In this document: positions 35,447-43,678 of the stretch, piece by piece
How the letters are laid out: every line of letters begins with the position of its first letter
Numbering within the stretch: position 1 is the first letter of the stretch
NCBI RefSeq assembly: GCF_050379415.1
Contig: NZ_JBNRLS010000003.1
Coordinates: 310,001-374,000, forward strand
DNA: 64,000 nt
Source of the DNA: Marinobacter sp050379415
Lineage (GTDB): Bacteria; Pseudomonadota; Gammaproteobacteria; Pseudomonadales; Oleiphilaceae
Reading direction: 5' to 3'
Notes under the pieces: generated by a model
Databases searched by the model: none
What the model saw: only the letters and a program-made list of their open reading frames with translations
Told to the model about the DNA's origin: nothing
Made by a program: the position numbers and the translations under genes

Positions 35447-36007
35447 TCATCGCTGGATGCGGGAAATCTTCGTACCCTCAATGCTGACTCCAGCCATTAA
35501 CCCCTGCTGACTGAAAATAAAAGCATAGGCATCGTCCTTGAGGGACGACGTAGACAGGTTTTTTGCCACGCCTTCATCAACGAGAACAACGGTGGGTCCG
35601 ACACCAACTTCCCAGCCCTTGGATGTTTCAAGGTAGCTGACAGCCTCATCGGTCATCAGAAACATGACATAGGCGTAGGATTGGGCACCTGCCTGAAACC
35701 CGAAGGTCCCGGCCACCGAGTTGTAGTAGTCAACCACCTCCGAGTCCTTCATCAGAACGCCCTCACCATAGCTGCCACCGAAGACCAGGCCAGCTTTGAC
35801 AATATTGGGGAAAACAAGGATTGCCCTGGCTTCTGCGGAAAGCGTCTCGGCGAGAGTGTTTGTACTGGTAAGCTTCTCCAAAGCCTGCCGGGCATCCCGG
35901 TTCAGATCTTCAGCCGTTGCTGCTACCGCATGATTTCCAGCAACCATGACGGCAACGACGGTCACCACCAGTATAAATCCAGAAAAATTGCGTAAATTAC
36001 CATTCAT
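35447..36007 (-). CDS. SYLF/YSC84-domain lipid-binding lipoprotein-like protein
   Basis: A protein of 186 residues with a signal peptide (ILVVTVVAVMVAGNHAVAAT, cleavage near AVA-AT). The SYLF pattern is LSAEARAILVFPNIVKAGLVFGGSYGEGVL, seen here as its core ILVFPNIVKAGLVFGGSYGEG, followed by GFQAGAQSYAYVMFLM and GWEVGVGPTVVLVDEG. Bacterial SYLF proteins are periplasmic and bind lipids; their roles are poorly known. It stands alone between the glycosylase and the B12 operon, with a 124-bp promoter spacer. Confidence 0.88.
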   Translation of the reverse strand: MNGNLRNFSGFILVVTVVAVMVAGNHAVAATAEDLNRDARQALEKLTSTNTLAETLSAEARAILVFPNIVKAGLVFGGSYGEGVLMKDSEVVDYYNSVAGTFGFQAGAQSYAYVMFLMTDEAVSYLETSKGWEVGVGPTVVLVDEGVAKNLSTSSLKDDAYAFIFSQQGLMAGVSIEGTKISRIQR

Positions 36008-36131
36008 GATGTATCCCCTTCCCGGTCCCTGGCATCGGTATTCCTACCATGCACCTTACTCTCTGAATATAGGCCCAACGGACAGGATTACAAAGTTCCC
36101 GGCGGCTGAGATTAAGACACGAGCAGAGAGG

Positions 36132-36899
36132 TTATCTGGCAGGCACAAAAACCGGCGCGCCATCAACTTCAACAGTCACCAGCTTCTGGCCATAGAGTTG
36201 TTCCAGCGCGGCTGGAACCAGCATGTTTTCTGAAGGCCCCCAACACGCTTCGCCCTCGGGATACAACAGCAACAAGTGATCGCACCAGCGGGCGGCCAGA
36301 TTGACATCGTGCAGGCACATGAACACCGACCGGCCTGCTTCAGCCTGGCCGGCAAGCAGGCGCATCACCGCTACCTGGTGATGCAGATCCAGATGGTTAC
36401 TCGGCTCGTCCAGCAGCCAGATATCGGGCGCCTGGGTCATCAGGGTGGCAATGGCCACCCGCTGGCGCTCGCCACCAGACAGGGTACTGACCAGCCGGTC
36501 CCGGAGGTGCCCGACATCCAGTGCCTGCAGTGCCCGCTCGGCAATCGCGATGTCCTGGCCGGTTTCCATCTGCCAGGAAGACAGCCACGGGTGACGGCCG
36601 ATCAGGGCCGTTTCCAGTACCGTCGCCGGGAAACCGTCCTGACGGTCCTGGAACACCAGTCCCAGCTGCTGCGATACGGTTTTTCGTTTCAACGACGCCA
36701 GTGCGCGGTCATCCAGCAGCACCCTGCCACGGCGGGCAGTTCGCAGTCCCGCCAGCGTGTGTAACAGGGTTGTTTTGCCCGCGCCGTTGGGACCAAGCAC
36801 GCCCCAGACCTGACCGGGCTGCACTTCCAGATTCAGGGGAGATCCCGGGGCGCGTCCGGGGATATCGATGATGAGGTTGTCTGTGGTCAGCGTGGTCAT
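36132..36899 (-). CDS. btuD: Vitamin B12 ABC transporter ATPase
   Basis: A protein of 255 residues with Walker A GPNGAGKTT, signature LSGGERQRVAIA, Walker B IWLLDEPSNHLD and the switch His in CLHDVNLA. This is the FecE/BtuD/FhuC class that drives metal-chelate importers. It is the last gene of btuB-btuF-btuC-btuD; its ATG overlaps the permease stop (TAATG). The cobalamin riboswitch at the head of the operon supports B12 rather than iron-siderophore transport. Confidence 0.9.
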   Translation of the reverse strand: MTTLTTDNLIIDIPGRAPGSPLNLEVQPGQVWGVLGPNGAGKTTLLHTLAGLRTARRGRVLLDDRALASLKRKTVSQQLGLVFQDRQDGFPATVLETALIGRHPWLSSWQMETGQDIAIAERALQALDVGHLRDRLVSTLSGGERQRVAIATLMTQAPDIWLLDEPSNHLDLHHQVAVMRLLAGQAEAGRSVFMCLHDVNLAARWCDHLLLLYPEGEACWGPSENMLVPAALEQLYGQKLVTVEVDGAPVFVPAR

Positions 36900-37873
36900 T
36901 ATCGGCTCCGGTACAGCAGGTACAGGAAGGTGGGCACACCAATCAGGGCGGTGATCACACCCACCGGCAATTGTTCCGGGGCAATCACCACCCTGGCGAG
37001 GGTATCCGCCAACACCAACAATGTGCCGCCAGCCAGCGCACAGGCCGGCAATATCATCCGCTGGTCATTACCCAGCACCAGCCGGAGCATGTGCGGCACC
37101 ACCAACCCGACAAAGCCGACCGCGCCGGCCATGGTCACGGCGGTGGCGGTCAGCAGGCTGGCAACCAGATAGATCAGCCACTCCAGCGACCGGACCGACA
37201 CCCCCAGGGCCGCCGCCTGCAATGATCCACGGGCCAGAACATTGAGACTTCGGCCCAGCGGAAACACCAGCAGGCAGACCAGAACCAGCACCGCCAGGCC
37301 GGGCCAGGGTTGGCCGGCGTGGGACAGATCCCCCATCAGCCAGTACAGCATCCCCGGCAACCGGCTCGCCGGTGACATGGCCAGAATCAGGGTAATCATC
37401 GCTCCCCAGCCGGCGGCCACCACTACACCGGTGAGCAATAACCGTGATGGTGTCCAGCTGCCGCTGCCGTGGGCCAGGCCGAACACCAGCAGGGTTGCCA
37501 GTATGGCGCCGGCAAACGCGGAGCCGGAAATGAGGAATCCGGCTGCTCCGGCCAGCATCGCCAGCAACGCTCCCACGGCTGCGCCACCGGAGAGGCCGAG
37601 TACGTACGGATCGGCCAGGGGGTTCCGGAGTAGTACCTGCATCAGGGCACCGGCCACCGCCAGCAGTCCGCCGGTGGCAAAGGCGCTGAGCGTCCGTGGC
37701 AGCCTGAGATCAAGAATCAGCGTCCGGTGCAGCTCACTGCCGCCACCGGTCAGCACCGACAGGGTATCCCCCACGCCAAGATCGGCACTGCCGACGCTCA
37801 CTGACACCAGCATTGCTGCCAGCGCCACCAGCGCCAACATGGCCAGTGGCCGGAAAATATCAGAGACGGGCAC
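36899..37873 (-). CDS. btuC: Vitamin B12 ABC transporter permease
   Basis: A protein of 324 residues with about ten membrane segments and the FecCD/BtuC signatures LRLPRTLSAFATGGLLAVAG, LRNPLADPYVLGLSGGAAVG and GAVGFVGLVVPHMLRL. I chose the GTG at 37873, which overlaps the btuF end by 14 bp and has TGGAGCAG upstream; the first ATG (37840) would cut into the N-terminal helix. It forms the membrane channel for B12 with BtuD. Confidence 0.9.
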   Translation of the reverse strand: MPVSDIFRPLAMLALVALAAMLVSVSVGSADLGVGDTLSVLTGGGSELHRTLILDLRLPRTLSAFATGGLLAVAGALMQVLLRNPLADPYVLGLSGGAAVGALLAMLAGAAGFLISGSAFAGAILATLLVFGLAHGSGSWTPSRLLLTGVVVAAGWGAMITLILAMSPASRLPGMLYWLMGDLSHAGQPWPGLAVLVLVCLLVFPLGRSLNVLARGSLQAAALGVSVRSLEWLIYLVASLLTATAVTMAGAVGFVGLVVPHMLRLVLGNDQRMILPACALAGGTLLVLADTLARVVIAPEQLPVGVITALIGVPTFLYLLYRSR

Positions 37874-38753
37874 GGGCCTGCTCCAGGATGCCACACAGTT
37901 CCCGGGCCCCTTCCAGCATGCGGAAGGTGGGACGTTGCAGAAGCGACGGGGACACAAGGTAGAGATTATCGCGGGCCACGGCAGTAACGGATGAATAGCT
38001 CTGCCAGCTTGCCAGCCAGTCGCGATCGGAGTCACCGCGCCCGGCGGTGATAATTACTTCCGGGTCGGCAGCCAGCACCGTTTCCACGGAAATCCGGGGT
38101 ACCAGCCTGGACAGATCGGCAAACACATTGGTACCGCCACACAGGGCAATGGCCTTGCTGATCAGCTCGTCGCCGTTAACGGTCATCAGCGGTTGGTCCC
38201 AGACCTGGTAGAACACCCGCACCGGAGCCGAATCCCGGTAGGTTGCCTGCAACGTGGAAAAACCTTCCCGGAACTCCGCCGCTGCGCGCTCGGCAACCGG
38301 CGTATGGCCAGTCAGCCCGCCCAGGGTTTCCACGGCCCGGGCGATGTCTTCAAACTCCCTGGGAGCGAGCCAGAAGACCGGTACACCCAGATCCGCGAGG
38401 CGATCCAGCTGGGCCCGGGAATTGCCGTCGGTCCAGGCCACCACCAGATCCGGCGACAGGCCGACGATGGCTTCGAGATCAAGGCGGTTGCTGTCACCCA
38501 CCTGCGGCAGCTCCGCCGCAGGCACGGGGTAATCGCTCCAGGCACTGACGGCGACCACCGAGTCGCCGGCGCCGGCGGAGAACAACAGTTCCGTGGCGCC
38601 CGGAGAGAGGGAAACGACACGTTCGGCCGGCTCAGGCAGGCAGACGTGACGATCGAGGGCATCGGTTGCACAAAGGTCGGCGGCGGACACTGACGCCGTC
38701 AGCGTCAGTCCCAGACCAGCTACCACTGTGATCAATAACCGGTTTGCCCTCAT
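37860..38753 (-). CDS. btuF: Periplasmic vitamin B12-binding protein
   Basis: A protein of 297 residues with a signal peptide (LLITVVAGLGLTLTASVSAA). The class III solute-binding fold is seen in ERVVSLSPGATELLFSAGAG, VVAVSAWSDYPVPAAELPQVGD and LEAIVGLSPDLVVAW. The SPGATE and YP-PAA patterns are typical of BtuF. It delivers B12 from BtuB to BtuCD. The ATG at 38753 lies 29 bp after the btuB stop; the ribosome site is not close, and a GTG one codon upstream is an alternative. Confidence 0.88.
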   Translation of the reverse strand: MRANRLLITVVAGLGLTLTASVSAADLCATDALDRHVCLPEPAERVVSLSPGATELLFSAGAGDSVVAVSAWSDYPVPAAELPQVGDSNRLDLEAIVGLSPDLVVAWTDGNSRAQLDRLADLGVPVFWLAPREFEDIARAVETLGGLTGHTPVAERAAAEFREGFSTLQATYRDSAPVRVFYQVWDQPLMTVNGDELISKAIALCGGTNVFADLSRLVPRISVETVLAADPEVIITAGRGDSDRDWLASWQSYSSVTAVARDNLYLVSPSLLQRPTFRMLEGARELCGILEQARARL

Positions 38754-38782
38754 CACCAGGTCACGCTGCCTCCATCAGGCCG

Positions 38783-40630
38783 TTATTGGCGGAAATCATA
38801 GCGTACAGATGCCATGTAGGTCCGACCAGCCGCCAGGTATTCAAAGGGCTCGAAGGTTGTGCTGTCATAGCCGAGGCTGGTGGCGTACCGACGGTCAAAC
38901 ACGTTGGCCACCTTCAGACCGGCAGACCATCCCGGCAGGAACTCCCACGCCGCCCGGAGATCCATGGTGCCGTAACCGGCCAGCAAGGTGGTATTGCCGG
39001 CATCGTTGTAGCGATCGCTTTCGGCGATGACGCTGGCCCCCACCGACCACGCATCAAACAGCCGGTCGACGTCCAGCCGGACATTCTTCTCGGCCCGTCG
39101 GGGCAAGCGCTTGCCGGTGTCCCGGTTCTCGGTATCGGCGTAAGTGATTGCCGCGTTGATATCCCAGTCCGTGGTCTGGAATCCGGAAGACAGTTCGATA
39201 CCACGAATTCTCGCGGTTTCCACGTTCTCCATGGTGCCATCGTAGGTAACCGGATCGGACACATAGGTGATCAGGTCCTCCACGTCATTCTGGTAAACCG
39301 CCATATCCCAGAACCAGGTCTCATACCGCCCGGAAAATCCGACTTCCACCATTTCGCCTTTCTCCGGATCGAGGTCCGGATTACCGAAGTAACTTCCGAA
39401 GTCTGAAGGCACTTCAAGGTAAAGATCATTGAATGTCGGTGCCCTGAATGAAGTAGCGTAACTGAGGCGCAGACGGTGGGAACGATCGAACTGGTGGCCC
39501 AGGGCAATACCGCCTGTTTCTTCCTTGCCGTAGGCTTCATTGTCATCCAGCCGCATGCTGAACATCAGATCGGTGGCATCGAAATTGAGGCGGGCCTGGC
39601 CGAAAACGGCGGCATTGGTGCGACTGTCCTCGGCAAACTGACTGCTGCCGTCCACCTCATCGACCATGAACTCCGAGCCGAGTACAAGCTCATGGACACC
39701 GGCCGTCAGGGTATTTTCCCAGCGGGCTGAACGGGAGACGGTGTCGAAAACACTCGGGTAAGTGCCAAAGGTTTCCTGTTCGTCACGGGATTCCGAGAAC
39801 TGGATTCGGGTCCGCCAGTAATCGCTGGCCACCGCTTCCAGATAGAGCCCGGCAGCCCGGATCATGAAGTCGGTGTCGCCATCCTCGAATTCGGTATTGC
39901 CCTGGGACTGAAACACCGTGACACCCACACCACCGCCCTGCTCGAAGTCATGGCCGACTTTGGCCAGGCCGGCCGCATTGCGGAAGCCCCGGTCCTCACC
40001 ACCTTTCCGCAGTTCAGTGCCATCGGTATCCGAGTACAGCCCTCCCGAGAGGATGGAGGAATTACCCTCCCGGCCGGCGACACCAACCGACGTTCCCAGG
40101 GTATCGTGGGACCCGCCGGTTACCTCCGCCCAGCCCTGTCGGCCAGCCTCGGGCTTCAGGGTAAAAGCCTGGATAACACCACCGACGGCGTCAGCGCCAT
40201 AAAGAGAACTCTTGGCACCGCGTACCACCTCGACCTTGCCCATCAACTCCGGCGGCAGGAACTGCCAGGGAGGAATTCCTGCGGTTGCAGAACGCAGACG
40301 AATACCGTCCAGCAGCAAGACGGTCCCGGAGCTTCCGGCGCCACGCAGAAAAACACTGGTAGTCTTGCCATAACTCCCATCGGAGACAACGTTCACGCCC
40401 GGCTGTGCCCGGAGTAGATCACGGAATTCCTCGGGTTGCTGTCGCTCAATATCGTCCTGCTCGATCACGGTCACTGACGACAGGCTCTCACCAACGGTGT
40501 CCGGGCCCAGTGTGGCAGTCACTACTATCGGATCAAGGGCCTTATCGTCCGAGGACTGGGCAGCAACCGCCAGAGGCAATGCAGCGAGGGACACACCGGC
40601 CATCACGGCAGGAAAAGGGAACTTCAACAT
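38783..40630 (-). CDS. btuB: TonB-dependent vitamin B12 receptor
   Basis: A protein of 615 residues with a signal peptide (VMAGVSLAALPLAVAAQ), a TonB-box-like DPIVVTAT, a plug domain (FRDLLRAQPGVNVVSDGSYGKTTSVFLRG, core LRAQPGVNVV; VEVVRGAKSSLYGADAVGGV) and a barrel ending in SVRYDFRQ with a terminal aromatic strand. The size matches BtuB. The ATG at 40630 has GGAGAAAG upstream. A cobalamin riboswitch lies 140 bases before the start, so expression should fall when B12 is plentiful. btuF, btuC and btuD follow in one operon. Confidence 0.93.
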   Translation of the reverse strand: MLKFPFPAVMAGVSLAALPLAVAAQSSDDKALDPIVVTATLGPDTVGESLSSVTVIEQDDIERQQPEEFRDLLRAQPGVNVVSDGSYGKTTSVFLRGAGSSGTVLLLDGIRLRSATAGIPPWQFLPPELMGKVEVVRGAKSSLYGADAVGGVIQAFTLKPEAGRQGWAEVTGGSHDTLGTSVGVAGREGNSSILSGGLYSDTDGTELRKGGEDRGFRNAAGLAKVGHDFEQGGGVGVTVFQSQGNTEFEDGDTDFMIRAAGLYLEAVASDYWRTRIQFSESRDEQETFGTYPSVFDTVSRSARWENTLTAGVHELVLGSEFMVDEVDGSSQFAEDSRTNAAVFGQARLNFDATDLMFSMRLDDNEAYGKEETGGIALGHQFDRSHRLRLSYATSFRAPTFNDLYLEVPSDFGSYFGNPDLDPEKGEMVEVGFSGRYETWFWDMAVYQNDVEDLITYVSDPVTYDGTMENVETARIRGIELSSGFQTTDWDINAAITYADTENRDTGKRLPRRAEKNVRLDVDRLFDAWSVGASVIAESDRYNDAGNTTLLAGYGTMDLRAAWEFLPGWSAGLKVANVFDRRYATSLGYDSTTFEPFEYLAAGRTYMASVRYDFRQ

Positions 40631-40770
40631 ATGACTTTCTCCGCAAACCGTGCGCACCCGCACGGGAATCAGGTTTCGGTTGCGGGAAAGGCAGGGGGCA
40701 GGCGGAGACGGAAGGCGCGTAGAGATACCGGAATTCGCCCACCCAAGCCGCCCACCGCAACTCCGGGTGT

Positions 40771-40975
40771 TTTTCCAGGCCGGTCTCCGGGCTTGCAGGC
40801 GGAACCCTGGCGGCTCCCGGACAATCACCTTCCCATGCCAGAAGCACAGTGGCGCATACGATTGCCGTTTTCCTGCTTACCGTTGCGGGGGCAGCATCGG
40901 AATTGCCCTGGCGAACCAGGCTCACCGATTTCCCGTTTCACCCGTCGCGCTTTGCGACGGACACCTGAAAAAAGT
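40771..40975 (-). ncRNA. Cobalamin (AdoCbl) riboswitch upstream of btuB
   Basis: On the minus strand the conserved blocks appear in the right order: GGTGAAACGGGAA..CGGTGAG (40921-40942), then GCTGCCCCCGCAACGG (about 40880-40895), then the B12 box AAGCCCGGAGACCGGCC (40778-40794). These are the core of the cobalamin riboswitch family. About 140 bases with possible GC-rich stems separate it from the btuB start, enough for an expression platform. The remaining part of the 560-bp spacer holds the promoters of btuB and of the divergent M19 gene. Confidence 0.95.
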
Positions 40976-41051
40976 GTGGCAAGGCTAGCAACCCGGCACA
41001 AAGTGGTCAACGAAATCCGTCAAATACCCGGCCGATCAAAAAATGGCCTGA

Positions 41052-41067
41052 TGTGATGCCCGTCACA
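41052..41067 (+). promoter_or_regulatory. CRP/Vfr-type binding site
   Basis: TGTGA-TGCCCG-TCACA is a perfect two-fold match to the CRP/Vfr consensus (TGTGA-N6-TCACA). It lies 123 bp before the M19-like gene start, and TATGCT or TACAAC within the next 20 bp could be the -10, which would place the site near -35 to -41. It may also lie upstream of the btuB transcript. Confidence 0.65.
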
Positions 41068-41190
41068 TTACCCACAATATGCTACAACCTCTCACGTTTG
41101 GTTCGCAGCCACCGCTGCCGACGAAACATGCCAGACAATAACAACAATCTGCCGACCAAAGCCGGCAAAAGGATTTACAGAGAGGTCCAC

Positions 41191-43662
41191 ATGTATAACA
41201 ACCAATGGCCCACCCGAACGGCATTGGCACTTGCCGGTGCCCTGCTGGTTAGTGGCTGTGGCGGCTCCGACGATAGCTCGACCACAAGTCCTGCCCGGGA
41301 ATCCACGACAACGCCCGAAACTCCAGCCGTCGCCCCCGACAATGACTCGTTCAAGCAGGCTGCCGAACTCGACCGCTACGCCTTCGCTAACGGCTGTTAC
41401 ACCCTGGAGGCCGAAGGGCATTACCTGCTTGCCGATCCGCAATCCGGCCAGTATTCGGTCACCCGTGATTCGGCTCAGGCTACCAGTTTCCGGCTGCGGC
41501 CCACGCGTCTGGGTGCCTACCTGTTAATGTCGGACTACCATCGCACTGCCGGCGAAGCAGGCAGTTTTGAGTTGCTTGGCATCAGCGATCCGGCCGGGGA
41601 GTTTCTCGACGACACCGGCACTTTCATCGGAGAGATCAGCTACCTGGTCGCCGGCCTTGGCGACACGACCAACCTGATCCTGGATCCGGTTGCACCCCTC
41701 GGGGATGCCTTGAGAGCCATTGGCGAAAGCCTCGAGTTCACCGGTGACCAGATCGGTGACACCACCGTCAATCCGGCACTGGCCATGGTCAATGCGCCCA
41801 GTGACCTGGCGGTCTGGCAATTACAGCGGCCGGGGCCGGAACCGGCCTTTACCCTGGCCTCCGATGTGACCGGGCTGATGCTGAAAACCACCGAAGATGG
41901 CCTGGCCCTGGCCTCACCCTCAGTGATCGATGAGTCCGGCCTCTTTACCTTGCGGGAAGCACAGGGCTGCAAAAATTACCCGGAAGCGGAACTGAACGCC
42001 GACATCCTTGATGAGAAAGGACCGGCCACCTACCTGAAAGAGGTAGACCGCTTCCGCAATGTCCAGGGCATCGACAAGGACGACGTGTTCGGATTCGTCG
42101 ACACCCATTCCCATATTTCCGCCTATGAATTTATCGGGGGACGGGTCAACTACGGTGCGCCCTTCCATCGCTTCGGGGTCATCCACGCCCTCCACGACTG
42201 CGAAGCCGTCCACGGCCCCTGGGGGGCAACCGGTTTCGTCGAGCTGGCCACCACTGGCATCGGCACCCACGACACCCAGGGCTGGCCCACTTTCAACGAC
42301 TGGCCGAGGTACAACTCCCTGCAGCATCACCAGAGTTATTACCGTTGGCTGGAACGGGCCCATCTGGCGGGCATGAAGATCCTGGTGAACCACCTGGTGC
42401 ACAACGAGATTCTTTGCCGCATCAACCCCCAGAAAAAGAACGATTGCGATCCCATGGAATCGATCCTGCTGCAGATCCAGCGCATGTACGAGATGCAGGA
42501 TTACATTGATGCCCAGCATGGTGGCCCGGGCGAAGGCTGGTTCCGGATTGTTACCAGCCCGGGCGAGGCCCGCACGGTAATCGACAACGGCAAGCTGGCG
42601 GTCGTGCTAGGGATCGAGATGTCCAAGGTATTCAAGTGCGGGGAATTCCTCGGGGTAGCCGAATGCACCCGTGAAGATATCGTCGAACGGCTGGATCAGC
42701 TGTACCAGCTGGGTGTTCGCAACATTTTCCCGGTTCACAAGTTCGACAACGCCTTCGGGGGCCACCTGCCCGACCTCTCCACCGGCATCGGCATCGGCCC
42801 GGTCCTCTACGCCGGCAACCTGCTGGAGACCGGCCATCCGGTCGAGTTCGAGCAATGCCCGGAAAGTGTTGAATACACCGGAGGTGAGCCGGATCAGAAC
42901 GCCACACTCCAGCCTTTCGGCCTGATCGACCAGCTGTTGTACCAGATGGACTATCTGGGCGAGCGTTTCCCGGAAACCCCCGAGGAACTGGCAGCACTGG
43001 ACCCGCGACGGGGGACCGATCAACTCTGCAACCGCCGCGGCCTCAGTGATCTGGGCGACTTCCTGATCAAGGAACTGGTGCGTCGCAAGATGATGATCGA
43101 GACCGATCACATCAGCCGCAAGGCCGCAGCCCGGATTCTGGAAATCACACAACCGCTGGATTACCCGGTGATCAACAGCCATGGCGGCTGGGGTGGAACC
43201 GAGGCCCTGCGGGACCGCATTGCAGTACAAGGCGGAATTACCGCGTCCTTCGGCGGCACCCGCGAGGACTGGGTCCGCAAGCTCACCCGGGATGGCAACC
43301 GGCCCCGGAGCAACGAACAGAAGGTTGGCCCCTTCGGTGGTGCCGGCTTCGCCTCGGACGTGAACGGCATTGCTCAACTGGCCGCCAACCCCGGAACCGC
43401 CGAAGATGAGGCCGCGCTTTATCCGTTCACCTCTGTTGATGGTCGGGTCCGGTTCGATGTCCAGCGCACCGGTGACCGGACGTTCAGCCTCTATGACGGC
43501 CGCGGCGTGGCCCATTACGGCCTGTACCCGGACCAGATCGAAGACATGATCCGCAACAGCGACGCCGATCCGGATCAAATTGACGATGCCATCAACCAGC
43601 TTTTCACCTCCGCCGAAGCCTACCTGCGGATGTGGGAGCGGATTGAAAACGCCCCGCTTTAA
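41191..43662 (+). CDS. Lipoprotein of the peptidase M19 / amidohydrolase superfamily
   Basis: A protein of 823 residues. The signal peptide ends with the lipobox LLVSGC (Cys23), followed by a Ser/Thr/Asp-rich linker, so it is a lipoprotein. Residues about 50-290 have no recognised family. From about 295 on there is a TIM-barrel metallohydrolase: FGFVDTHSHIS (HxH metal site), EMSKVFKCGEF, FPVHKFDNAFGG, MIETDHISRKAAARIL and YPVINSHGG, the order expected for M19 membrane dipeptidases. The ATG at 41191 has GAGAGG upstream. The next gene, a beta-helix cytochrome fusion, starts 16 bp after its stop. A CRP-type site lies upstream. The substrate is unknown. Confidence 0.8.
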   Translation: MYNNQWPTRTALALAGALLVSGCGGSDDSSTTSPARESTTTPETPAVAPDNDSFKQAAELDRYAFANGCYTLEAEGHYLLADPQSGQYSVTRDSAQATSFRLRPTRLGAYLLMSDYHRTAGEAGSFELLGISDPAGEFLDDTGTFIGEISYLVAGLGDTTNLILDPVAPLGDALRAIGESLEFTGDQIGDTTVNPALAMVNAPSDLAVWQLQRPGPEPAFTLASDVTGLMLKTTEDGLALASPSVIDESGLFTLREAQGCKNYPEAELNADILDEKGPATYLKEVDRFRNVQGIDKDDVFGFVDTHSHISAYEFIGGRVNYGAPFHRFGVIHALHDCEAVHGPWGATGFVELATTGIGTHDTQGWPTFNDWPRYNSLQHHQSYYRWLERAHLAGMKILVNHLVHNEILCRINPQKKNDCDPMESILLQIQRMYEMQDYIDAQHGGPGEGWFRIVTSPGEARTVIDNGKLAVVLGIEMSKVFKCGEFLGVAECTREDIVERLDQLYQLGVRNIFPVHKFDNAFGGHLPDLSTGIGIGPVLYAGNLLETGHPVEFEQCPESVEYTGGEPDQNATLQPFGLIDQLLYQMDYLGERFPETPEELAALDPRRGTDQLCNRRGLSDLGDFLIKELVRRKMMIETDHISRKAAARILEITQPLDYPVINSHGGWGGTEALRDRIAVQGGITASFGGTREDWVRKLTRDGNRPRSNEQKVGPFGGAGFASDVNGIAQLAANPGTAEDEAALYPFTSVDGRVRFDVQRTGDRTFSLYDGRGVAHYGLYPDQIEDMIRNSDADPDQIDDAINQLFTSAEAYLRMWERIENAPL

Positions 43663-43678
43663 GGACAGGAGCAAAGCC

